Positions 6,997 to 13,155 of a stretch of 14,059 nt of DNA are shown here, piece after piece. The translations under genes and the position numbers were made by a program. Source of the DNA: Clostridia bacterium (GTDB lineage: Bacteria > Bacillota > Clostridia > Oscillospirales > Acutalibacteraceae). The notes under the pieces were generated by a model. The model made no database searches. It worked only from the letters and a program-made list of their open reading frames with translations, and was not told where the DNA came from. How positions within the stretch are numbered: position 1 is the stretch's first letter; every line of letters begins with the position of its first letter. Location of the stretch: assembly GCA_017631705.1 (NCBI GenBank), contig JAGBSU010000100.1, forward strand, positions 1-14,059, written 5' to 3'.

Positions 6997-7653
6997 ATGA
7001 GTAAAGTAAAAAAAGCAGTGATTGTATATGGTGGTTTGGAATGCCATGATCCATGTGGCGTGGCAAATGTGTTTGCAGAAATACTCGAAAAAGAGAACTT
7101 CGAGGTAACAAAATCAGAAACTCTTGATATTTTTTCGACCGATTTAACAAATTATGACCTGATTGTGCCTGTTTGGACAATGGGGAGTCTAACATCGGAG
7201 CAAGAAAAAAATGTTTGCGAAGCAGTTGCTTCGGGGACCGGTATTGCCGGTTGTCACGGCGGAATGTGCGCTACCTTTAGAAATAATTTCAAGTGGCAAT
7301 TTATGACCGGAGCACAATGGGTTGCCCATCCCGGAAACAGCAATGTGACTTATGAGGTTAATATGAACAAGGCTACTTCCAGCCCTTTGGTTGAAGGAAT
7401 TGAGGATTTTTCACTAACCAGCGAGCAGTACTACATTCACATTGATCCCGCAGTCAATGTTCTCGCTACCACCACATTTACTTACGAAGGTAATCACACT
7501 TCCAACGGCAAAATCACCCTTCCCGTAGCCTTTACGAAGCGCTGGGGTAAAGGCAAGGTATATTATAACAGTTTAGGACACAATCGATACATTTTTGATA
7601 TCCCCCAAGCCAGAGAAATGATGCGTCGCGGTTTCTTATGGGCTTCAAGATAA
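6997..7653 (+). CDS. ThuA-like domain protein
   Basis: This 218-residue protein belongs to the ThuA family (trehalose-utilisation-type, class I glutamine amidotransferase-like fold). Recognisable parts are the N-terminal strand KKAVIVYGG, the WTMGSLTSEQ loop, GCHGGMC (85-91) at the nucleophile-elbow position, TGAQWVAHPG (104-113), and the C-terminal KRWGKGKVYYNSLGH stretch before FLWASR. Members occur in sugar-catabolism loci, but their biochemical reaction is mostly unknown, so I give no substrate. The reading frame could begin at 6790, yet AAGGAG (6984-6989) lies 7 bases before the ATG at 6997, and the family fold begins there. The extra 69 residues look like unrelated remnant sequence. Another ribosome binding site without a gene follows the stop, suggesting a lost downstream partner. 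Confidence 0.85.
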   Translation: MSKVKKAVIVYGGLECHDPCGVANVFAEILEKENFEVTKSETLDIFSTDLTNYDLIVPVWTMGSLTSEQEKNVCEAVASGTGIAGCHGGMCATFRNNFKWQFMTGAQWVAHPGNSNVTYEVNMNKATSSPLVEGIEDFSLTSEQYYIHIDPAVNVLATTTFTYEGNHTSNGKITLPVAFTKRWGKGKVYYNSLGHNRYIFDIPQAREMMRRGFLWASR

Positions 7654-7660
7654 GGAGGAG
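7654..7660 (+). other. Orphan Shine-Dalgarno sequence after the ThuA-like gene
   Basis: GGAGGAG directly follows the stop codon of the ThuA-like gene, as expected for the ribosome binding site of a next operon gene. No ATG, GTG or TTG opens a reading frame at suitable distance. This suggests that the following gene was deleted. Confidence 0.5.
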
Positions 7661-7751
7661 TATTCCAACGCCGTTATAGTAAATATCCATTTTTGAAATC
7701 GTTTACCGTCAAGGTATGTGCAAAGAATATAAGGCGTGTTGTAAGACATAA

Positions 7752-7786
7752 AAAAGCAGCTGAGTGAAATTGACTCAGCTGCTTTT
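7752..7786. terminator. Bidirectional terminator between converging genes
   Basis: A perfect 14-bp inverted repeat, AAAAGCAGCTGAGT (7752-7765) and its complement (7773-7786), encloses a 7-base loop. It has A-runs on the left and T-runs on the right, so it can terminate transcripts from both sides. It lies between the ThuA-like gene and the minus-strand kinase gene. Confidence 0.93.
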
Positions 7787-7792
7787 AAAACA

Positions 7793-8713
7793 TTATTGAC
7801 AACATTTTCTAACGATGATTTTTTCTTTAAAATACGGATATCGTTCCAACTCTCCCATTCCCATGCTTCCCACAATATCGGCACCCACCGCTGCCGCCAG
7901 TTTTAACGCTTCGGTAACATCGGTTTTGCGCCAAACACTCAAAAAAGCGCCCAACGTTCCGTCACCCGCACAAACCGAACTGACAAATTCGATAGGATAT
8001 GTATCGGTAAAATAGAGTTCGCTGCCGTTTGAAAAATACATACCTTTTTCGCCCATCGTCAGCAACACGTTTTCGACACCCCATGCGTGCAATTGTTGCA
8101 TAGAGGCTTTCACCTCGTCTTGTGTGGCACAAGACAATCCGAAAACTTCCGCCAATTCATGCTCGTTCGGTTTAATGAGCAACGGACGATATTTCAGTAA
8201 GTCTTTTAGATATGGCGAACTGATATCCAAAACCAGCGGTACGTTCTTTTTTTCTAACAAGACGGCAAGTTCGTCATAAAAACACGGTTCCATCCCCGGC
8301 GAAAGACTACCGCTGACTACCAACATATCCATATCCTGTAAACCGTCAATCAACGTCAATAACTCGCGTTGTTTTTCGGGTGAAACCGCACAACCGTTTC
8401 CCGAAACTTTATATTCTTCGCCATCTGCCGTGGTAACCGAAAAATTAATACGCGTAATGCCGTCCACAAAAACCGGATAACAGGCAATGCCTTTGTTTTG
8501 TACCTCCCCAGCAATATATTTACCGGAAAACCCGCCAAAGAAACCCAGTGTCGTCACCGGCACGCCCAGTTTTTGCAACACGTACGCGACGTTGATGCCT
8601 TTGCCGTTGGCAGAATACTCTTCACTTTTTGGGCGGTTAACCGTATGACTTTTAAAAGAATCCATCGTCATGGTAACATCTACCGCCGGGTTGGTTGTTA
8701 ACGTATATATCAT
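7793..8713 (-). CDS. 1-phosphofructokinase-family (FruK/LacC-like) sugar kinase
   Basis: This 306-residue protein is a PfkB-family kinase of the 1-phosphofructokinase branch, which phosphorylates sugar phosphates with ATP in the cytoplasm. The motif order is clear: TTNPAVDVT (6-14), SANGKGINVA (34-43), GFFGGFSGKYIA (57-68), GITRINF, VVSGSLSPG (132-140), KPNEHELAE (181-189), LLTMGEKGMYF, and the catalytic CAGDG with D251. The usual GAGDS is changed to CAGDG, with the catalytic aspartate kept. FruK (fructose 1-phosphate) and LacC (tagatose 6-phosphate) cannot be separated here. No PTS transporter or sugar regulator lies next to it. ATG at 8713 has AAGGAAGG about 9 bases upstream; a GTG at 8722 is in frame but too near that site. 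Confidence 0.9.
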   Translation of the reverse strand: MIYTLTTNPAVDVTMTMDSFKSHTVNRPKSEEYSANGKGINVAYVLQKLGVPVTTLGFFGGFSGKYIAGEVQNKGIACYPVFVDGITRINFSVTTADGEEYKVSGNGCAVSPEKQRELLTLIDGLQDMDMLVVSGSLSPGMEPCFYDELAVLLEKKNVPLVLDISSPYLKDLLKYRPLLIKPNEHELAEVFGLSCATQDEVKASMQQLHAWGVENVLLTMGEKGMYFSNGSELYFTDTYPIEFVSSVCAGDGTLGAFLSVWRKTDVTEALKLAAAVGADIVGSMGMGELERYPYFKEKIIVRKCCQ

Positions 8714-8743
8714 AATCGTCACCCTTCCTTTACACGTATCAAT

Positions 8744-8753
8744 TTTCGCGAAA
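8744..8753. promoter_or_regulatory. Short perfect palindrome upstream of the kinase gene
   Basis: TTTCGCGAAA is a perfect 10-bp palindrome about 30 bases upstream of the kinase start. It could be a regulator half-site pair, but its short length makes chance plausible. Confidence 0.25.
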
Positions 8754-8802
8754 TTTGCGCGGTAGGTTTCCGAATTTCTTCTTAGAGCAATTGGAAAAGT
8801 TC

Positions 8803-8816
8803 TATATACCTATTGT
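8803..8816 (-). promoter_or_regulatory. Candidate third GntR-type operator half-site
   Basis: On the minus strand this reads ACAATAGGTATATA, which differs at one of 14 positions from ACAATTGGTATATA at 627-640 in the GntR operator. It lies about 90 bases upstream of the kinase start, in a plausible promoter region. The other half of the palindrome is not conserved (it continues GAACTT), so the call is tentative. Confidence 0.35.
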
Positions 8817-8907
8817 GCTCATTTTTTCATATTTTTTATTGTAAAATTCTATCGTTATATAAGCACAGGAACACCATACCATATTTTATTTTAAAAAGCA
8901 AGTAAAG

Positions 8908-9108
8908 GAGAATAGCACCTATTATTACACGTGTTTTCTTGATGTTTATTCTTTGTATGAACAAAACGGTGCCATAAATCCCGACAACATGGTTGACGGT
9001 GTGCATCTTTATCCAAATACCTATGAAAAACAGCAACTCATTGCATTTGTATATTTCTTCATAAACCGCAAGACATTTTGTACGGTTTTCCCCAAAATAC
9101 ACCGATAA
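8908..9108 (+). pseudogene. C-terminal remnant of an SGNH/GDSL-type hydrolase
   Basis: The plus strand in frame with 8908 reads ENSTYYYTCFLDVYSLY and then NPDNMVDGVHLYPNTYEK, ending at TAA (9106-9108). The segment DxVHLxPxxYEK is the catalytic Asp-His block near the C-terminus of SGNH hydrolases, and FLDVYSLYEQNG with INPDNMVDG is the usual lead-in. No start codon or N-terminal GDS block is present; an in-frame stop lies at 8860-8862. The tail after YEK (IAFVYFFINRKTF) also departs from the family. I read it as a decayed fragment, not a working gene. Confidence 0.7.
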
Positions 9109-9122
9109 ATGGTTTTTAGCAC

Positions 9123-9151
9123 TTGAAAAAATATTCTATATGTGATAACAT
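9123..9151 (+). promoter_or_regulatory. Promoter of the polysaccharide operon
   Basis: TTGAAA (9123-9128), a 17-bp spacer and TAACAT (9146-9151), with TGA just before the -10 box as an extended -10 element, make a plausible promoter. It would give a leader of about 100 bases before the first gene. Confidence 0.55.
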
Positions 9152-9174
9152 AATTACAAGACTGTAACCACTTT

Positions 9175-9199
9175 CCCTATGGTTCAAAAAACCATAGGG
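9175..9199 (+). promoter_or_regulatory. Leader hairpin of the polysaccharide operon
   Basis: CCCTATGGTT (9175-9184) and AACCATAGGG (9190-9199) form a perfect 10-bp stem with a 5-base CAAAA loop. It lies in the predicted 5' leader, about 60 bases before the first start codon. No T-run follows, so it is unlikely to be a terminator. It may be a regulatory or antitermination hairpin. Confidence 0.55.
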
Positions 9200-9261
9200 C
9201 TCGTTGTCGTTTATCTCGCTCTTTCCTACTGACTATACAGAAAGTATGAGTAAGGATGATT

Positions 9262-10695
9262 ATGAAAAAAAAGGAAACATTAATTGATGCTATTGACATC
9301 AAAAGTTTAATCCGCAGCGTTGAAGGTACTTTGGAAGTTATCCTGTTATGTGCCGTGTATTATATAGCATGCCACATAGGATATCCCTATGACCATTTCT
9401 TCCCCGGTTTTGCATTGGGCAACTATATTCTTGCCGGTGTTTACGGTTTGCTGGTTGCTATACTCTTCGCCAGCTTTGATGGTTTTAAATTCGGGTATCT
9501 GCGTATCACCGAAGTACTTCTCTCACAATGGATTGCCTTGTGTATTGTGAACTTTGTCACGTACTGGCAATTGTGTTTGGTGGCAGGCAACGTCATTTCC
9601 CCCTTACCGTTGGTTTTGACAACACTTGTGGGTGCCGCCGTTTCGTTCCTATGCACCATTTCGTATACCTTCGTTTACCACCGGTTATATGTCCCGAAAA
9701 ATATGGTTATGATATTCGGGAGAGACAAAGCGGTCACCTTAAAATTTAAAATGGAAACCCGTCCGGATAAATACCGTATTGTCAAACTCATTCCGGCAGA
9801 AGAAGGGTTCGATAAGATTTGCGAACAAATCGTCAACTACGATGCCGTTGTTATCAACGACATTCAAGCAGGTCTTCGCAACGACATCTTAAAATTCTGC
9901 TATAAAAACGAAATCCGCACCTATTTAACACCGAAAATCAGTGATATCATCGTGCACGGTGCTACCAACATCAATTTGTTTGACACCCCGCTGGCACTCG
10001 TGAAAGGAATCGGTCTTTCTTCCACGCAACGCATCGTGAAGCGATTTATGGATTTGCTGATTTCCCTGTTTGTTTTCATCATTGCCTCCCCCATCATGCT
10101 GTTGGTTGCTCTTGCCATTAAGTTGGAGGACGGCGGTCCTGTATTTTACAAACAAGCCCGCGTATCATTAGACGGTAAGGTATTCAATATTTTAAAATTC
10201 CGTAGCATGATTGTCGATGCGGAAAAAGATGGGTTATCCATTCCCGCAACCGGCAAAGACCCTCGCATCACAAAAATCGGGCAGATCACACGTGCAACAC
10301 GTATCGATGAACTTCCGCAACTACTGAACATCATTAAAGGCGACATGAGCATTGTCGGTCCTCGCCCCGAACGCGTGGAACACATGCAAAAATATGGTGA
10401 AATGGTTCCAGAATTTGATTTCAGAACGAAAGTCAAAGGCGGCCTTACCGGCTACGCCCAAGTTTACGGAAAATACAACACCTCGCCTTACGATAAATTG
10501 CGCCTCGATATGATGTATATTGAGAATTACTCGCTGTTATTGGACATCAAGTTAATTCTTATGACTATCCGCATCATGCTCACCAAAGAAAGCGTAGAAG
10601 GTTTTGAAACCATTGAACAATTAGAAAACATGGCAATTGATGCTGCTGAACATTGTGGTAACACCGCAAAAGATACGCCGAGCGTTACAAAATAA
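9262..10695 (+). CDS. Polyisoprenyl-phosphate phosphoglycosyl transferase (bacterial sugar transferase), initiating enzyme of surface polysaccharide synthesis
   Basis: This 477-residue membrane protein transfers a sugar phosphate from a UDP-sugar to undecaprenyl phosphate, the first step of lipid-linked glycan assembly. The N-terminal half has about four hydrophobic segments (roughly residues 24-40, 52-71, 84-105 and 113-138), then a Rossmann-like linker domain (about 146-235). The catalytic domain starts at KRFMDLLIS (260), with a membrane-entering helix (264-287) holding ASPIML. It shows GGPVFYKQ, KFRSM (312-316), the Asp-Glu dyad D349-E350 in RIDELPQ, GPRPE (366-370) and GLTGYAQV. This is the large, WbaP-like architecture. 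AAGGA (9252-9256) fits the ATG at 9262 better than the one at 9256. It opens the operon; its sugar substrate cannot be read from sequence. Confidence 0.95.
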   Translation: MKKKETLIDAIDIKSLIRSVEGTLEVILLCAVYYIACHIGYPYDHFFPGFALGNYILAGVYGLLVAILFASFDGFKFGYLRITEVLLSQWIALCIVNFVTYWQLCLVAGNVISPLPLVLTTLVGAAVSFLCTISYTFVYHRLYVPKNMVMIFGRDKAVTLKFKMETRPDKYRIVKLIPAEEGFDKICEQIVNYDAVVINDIQAGLRNDILKFCYKNEIRTYLTPKISDIIVHGATNINLFDTPLALVKGIGLSSTQRIVKRFMDLLISLFVFIIASPIMLLVALAIKLEDGGPVFYKQARVSLDGKVFNILKFRSMIVDAEKDGLSIPATGKDPRITKIGQITRATRIDELPQLLNIIKGDMSIVGPRPERVEHMQKYGEMVPEFDFRTKVKGGLTGYAQVYGKYNTSPYDKLRLDMMYIENYSLLLDIKLILMTIRIMLTKESVEGFETIEQLENMAIDAAEHCGNTAKDTPSVTK

Positions 10696-10724
10696 ATGTA
10701 AATCATTTAGGAAATGGGAAAACT

Positions 10725-10796
10725 GTGAAAATACTTGTCGTTTGTCAGCATTATTGGCCGGAGCCGTTTCTTTTGGAAAATACTTGTGATTTTTAA
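10725..10796 (+). pseudogene. 5' stump of a WbuB-like group 4 glycosyltransferase gene
   Basis: From a GTG at 10725 the frame reads MKILVVCQHYWPEPFLLENTCDF and stops at TAA (10794-10796). MKILVVCQHYxPEPF is the typical opening of WbuB/WcaI-like glycosyltransferases, such as those that add N-acetyl-L-fucosamine. The remaining about 380 residues of the family are absent, and the next gene, capE, starts 29 bases later. A purine-rich stretch (10710-10720) upstream is a remaining ribosome binding site. The most direct reading is an internal deletion that removed nearly the whole gene and kept operon continuity. Confidence 0.72.
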
Positions 10797-10825
10797 GTAT
10801 ATTATGATTAACGGAGGATACTGCA

Positions 10826-11869
10826 ATGTCCAATTTTACCGGAAAAACCCTAATGATTACCGGTGGTACCGGTTCCTTTGGCAATGCCGTGCTTAATCGC
10901 TTTTTGAAAACCGATATCGGTGAAATCCGTGTGTTTTCCCGTGACGAGAAAAAGCAAGACGACATGCGCCATGAATTCCAATCCAAAATGCCGGAAGTTT
11001 CGGAAAAAATCAAATTTTTCATCGGCGATGTTCGTGACTTAGCCTCGGTGAAAAACGCTATACACGGTGTAGATTATATCTTTCATGCCGCCGCGTTGAA
11101 GCAAGTGCCTTCTTGCGAATTTTTCCCGATGGAAGCTGTTCGTACTAACGTTATCGGTACCGATAATGTGTTGACTGCCGCCATTGAAGCCGGTGTTAAA
11201 AATGTGGTATGCCTGTCCACCGATAAAGCAGCTTATCCGATTAATGCAATGGGCATTTCGAAAGCGTTGGAGGAACGCATCTCCGTGGCAAAATCTCGCA
11301 CCGTTTCTCCGGAAAAAACTAAAATCTGCTGTACTCGCTACGGTAATGTCATGTGTAGCCGCGGCTCGGTAATTCCGCTGTGGATTGACCAAATTCGTCG
11401 GGGTGAAGATATCACCATCACCGACCCGAATATGACTCGTTTTATTATGAGCTTGGAAGAAGCCGTTGATTTGGTTTTGTTTGCTTTTGAGCACGGCGTT
11501 TCCGGCGACATTTTAGTACAAAAAGCACCCGCTTGCACCATTGAAACGCAAGCCAAAGCCGTTTTGGAACTGTTCGATAAAGAACACAAATGCGGCATCA
11601 AAATTATCGGCATCCGTCACGGTGAAAAGAGTTACGAAACCTTGCTCACCAATGAAGAATGTGCCAATGCCGAAGATTTGGGCAATTTCTACCGTGTGCC
11701 CTGTGATAATAGAAACCTAAACTACGATAAATATTTTAACCAAGGCGATAAAACGCGTAACCCATTATCTGAATTCAATTCAAACAACACCGAACGCCTC
11801 AATGTGGAACAAGTAAAAGAAAAATTACTAACCTTACAATATATTCAAGAAGAATTATCTAAGGAGTAA
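10826..11869 (+). CDS. capE: UDP-N-acetylglucosamine 4,6-dehydratase (5-inverting), CapE/FnlA/WbjB type
   Basis: This 347-residue short-chain dehydrogenase/reductase converts UDP-GlcNAc to UDP-2-acetamido-2,6-dideoxy-beta-L-arabino-hex-4-ulose, the first step towards UDP-N-acetyl-L-fucosamine. The NAD(P)-binding GGTGSFG lies at 13-19. Downstream come HAAALKQVPSCEFFPMEAVRTNV and LSTDKAAYPINAMGISK. The catalytic YxxxK of ordinary SDRs is replaced by M142-x-x-x-K146, a feature known for the CapE/FnlA group, so it is not damage. The C-terminal part with IGIRHGEKSYETL is also typical. GGAG (10813-10816) precedes the ATG by 9 bases. It follows the glycosyltransferase stump and is closely spaced to capF, consistent with one operon. 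Confidence 0.95.
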   Translation: MSNFTGKTLMITGGTGSFGNAVLNRFLKTDIGEIRVFSRDEKKQDDMRHEFQSKMPEVSEKIKFFIGDVRDLASVKNAIHGVDYIFHAAALKQVPSCEFFPMEAVRTNVIGTDNVLTAAIEAGVKNVVCLSTDKAAYPINAMGISKALEERISVAKSRTVSPEKTKICCTRYGNVMCSRGSVIPLWIDQIRRGEDITITDPNMTRFIMSLEEAVDLVLFAFEHGVSGDILVQKAPACTIETQAKAVLELFDKEHKCGIKIIGIRHGEKSYETLLTNEECANAEDLGNFYRVPCDNRNLNYDKYFNQGDKTRNPLSEFNSNNTERLNVEQVKEKLLTLQYIQEELSKE

Positions 11870-11873
11870 TCAT

Positions 11874-13073
11874 ATGAACATTCTCATCACGGGTGCGGCC
11901 GGTTTTGTCGGAAAAAATTTAACAGAAGCTCTGCGCTGTATCAAAGACGGCAAAGACCGTACTCATCCGGCACTCACCATTGGAGAATTATATTTGTATG
12001 ACATCGACTCTCCGTCGGAATTGTTGGAAGAGGCTTGTCAAAAAGCTGATTTTGTCTTTAATTTAGCCGGTGTCAACCGCCCGCAAAGCCAAGAAGAGTT
12101 TATGCAGGGGAATTTCGGGTTTGCCTCAACCTTGTTAGATACACTGAAAAAACATCACAACACTTGTCCTGTTATGCTCTCCTCTTCTATTCAAGCCACT
12201 TTAGTAGGTCGCTATGCGGACGGAGAATACGGGAAAAGCAAAAAAGCCGGAGAAGAATTGTTTTTCTCCTATGCCGAGGAAACAGGTGCCAAGGTGTTTG
12301 TATACCGTTTCCCCAACTTGTTTGGCAAGTGGTGCCGCCCAAATTACAATTCTGCAGTTGCCACTTTTTGCAACAACATAGCCAATGATTTGCCCATTAC
12401 CGTCAATGACCCGACTGTCACCTTGGAACTGTTGTATATCGACGACTTAATCGACGAAATGCTGTGTGCTTTGGAAGGTACCGAGCACCGCTGTGAATTT
12501 GACGGTGTCGACACCGTACTCACTGCAAACGGTCGCTACTGTGCTGCACCGGTTACCCATCGCGTCACATTGGGGGAAATTGTGGAATTACTGCAACGCT
12601 TTGCTCAACAACCACAAACCTTGGTAATGCCGCAAATCCCTGCTGACAGTTTTGCTAAGAAACTGTATTCCACCTATCTTTCCTATCTTCCTAAGGAAAA
12701 AGTGTCGGTCCCCCTTAAAATGAATGTGGATGCTCGCGGCAGTTTTACCGAACTCTTGAAAACCGAAAACTGCGGTCAGTTCAGCGTGAACATTTCAAAG
12801 CCCGGCATTACCAAAGGGCAACATTGGCATCATACGAAATGGGAATTCTTTATCGTTGTTTCCGGACATGGACTCATCCAACTGCGTAAAATTGGTTCGG
12901 ATGAAGTGTTAAATTACGAAGTGTCCGGCGAAAAAATCGAAGCAGTTCACATGCTTCCCGGTTACACGCACAACATCATCAATCTCAGTAATACCGAAGA
13001 TATGGTGACGCTGATGTGGGCTAACGAACTGTTTTCCCCTGATAAACCTGACACTTTTTTTGAAGAAGTGTAA
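11874..13073 (+). CDS. capF: Bifunctional UDP-sugar epimerase/reductase CapF (FnlB/WbjC)
   Basis: This 399-residue protein takes the CapE product and, through C3 epimerisation and NADPH-dependent C4 reduction, yields the UDP-6-deoxy-L-talosamine intermediate (EC 1.1.1.367 activity for the reductase). The N-terminal SDR domain (1-275) has GAAGFVG (7-13) for the cofactor and Y119-x-x-x-K123 as catalytic pair. The C-terminal cupin domain (about 285-399), which is the epimerase part in the Staphylococcus aureus protein, keeps candidate metal ligands H317 and H319 or H320, E324 and H366 in GQHWHHTKWEFF and GYTHNI. Its AAGGAG (11861-11866) overlaps the last codons of capE, with 4 bases between stop and start, so the two are translationally coupled. 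Confidence 0.95.
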   Translation: MNILITGAAGFVGKNLTEALRCIKDGKDRTHPALTIGELYLYDIDSPSELLEEACQKADFVFNLAGVNRPQSQEEFMQGNFGFASTLLDTLKKHHNTCPVMLSSSIQATLVGRYADGEYGKSKKAGEELFFSYAEETGAKVFVYRFPNLFGKWCRPNYNSAVATFCNNIANDLPITVNDPTVTLELLYIDDLIDEMLCALEGTEHRCEFDGVDTVLTANGRYCAAPVTHRVTLGEIVELLQRFAQQPQTLVMPQIPADSFAKKLYSTYLSYLPKEKVSVPLKMNVDARGSFTELLKTENCGQFSVNISKPGITKGQHWHHTKWEFFIVVSGHGLIQLRKIGSDEVLNYEVSGEKIEAVHMLPGYTHNIINLSNTEDMVTLMWANELFSPDKPDTFFEEV

Positions 13074-13080
13074 GACAGTT

Positions 13081-13111
13081 TCTGCCATCGAATTTTTCGT
13101 GGCGGATTTTT
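13081..13111 (+). terminator. Terminator-like hairpin between capF and capG
   Basis: TCTGCCATCGAA (13081-13092) pairs with TTCGTGGCGGA (13096-13106), with one bulged T and a G-T pair. The loop is TTT, and five T residues follow (13107-13111). This is the form of an intrinsic terminator, yet it lies inside what should be one pathway operon, 45 bases before the next start. It may act as a partial terminator or attenuator. Confidence 0.65.
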
Positions 13112-13155
13112 GTCTATTGAAAGGAAATTTTTAATATCTATATGAGGTGACGGTT

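Noticed and set aside
8836..9102. Minus-strand 88-codon frame
   Set aside because: It is the complement of the SGNH-like remnant, whose plus-strand reading gives a recognisable family motif; the minus reading gives none.
9175..9199. Hairpin read as the terminator of an upstream gene
   Set aside because: No T-run follows on either strand and no intact plus-strand gene precedes it; a leader element is more likely.
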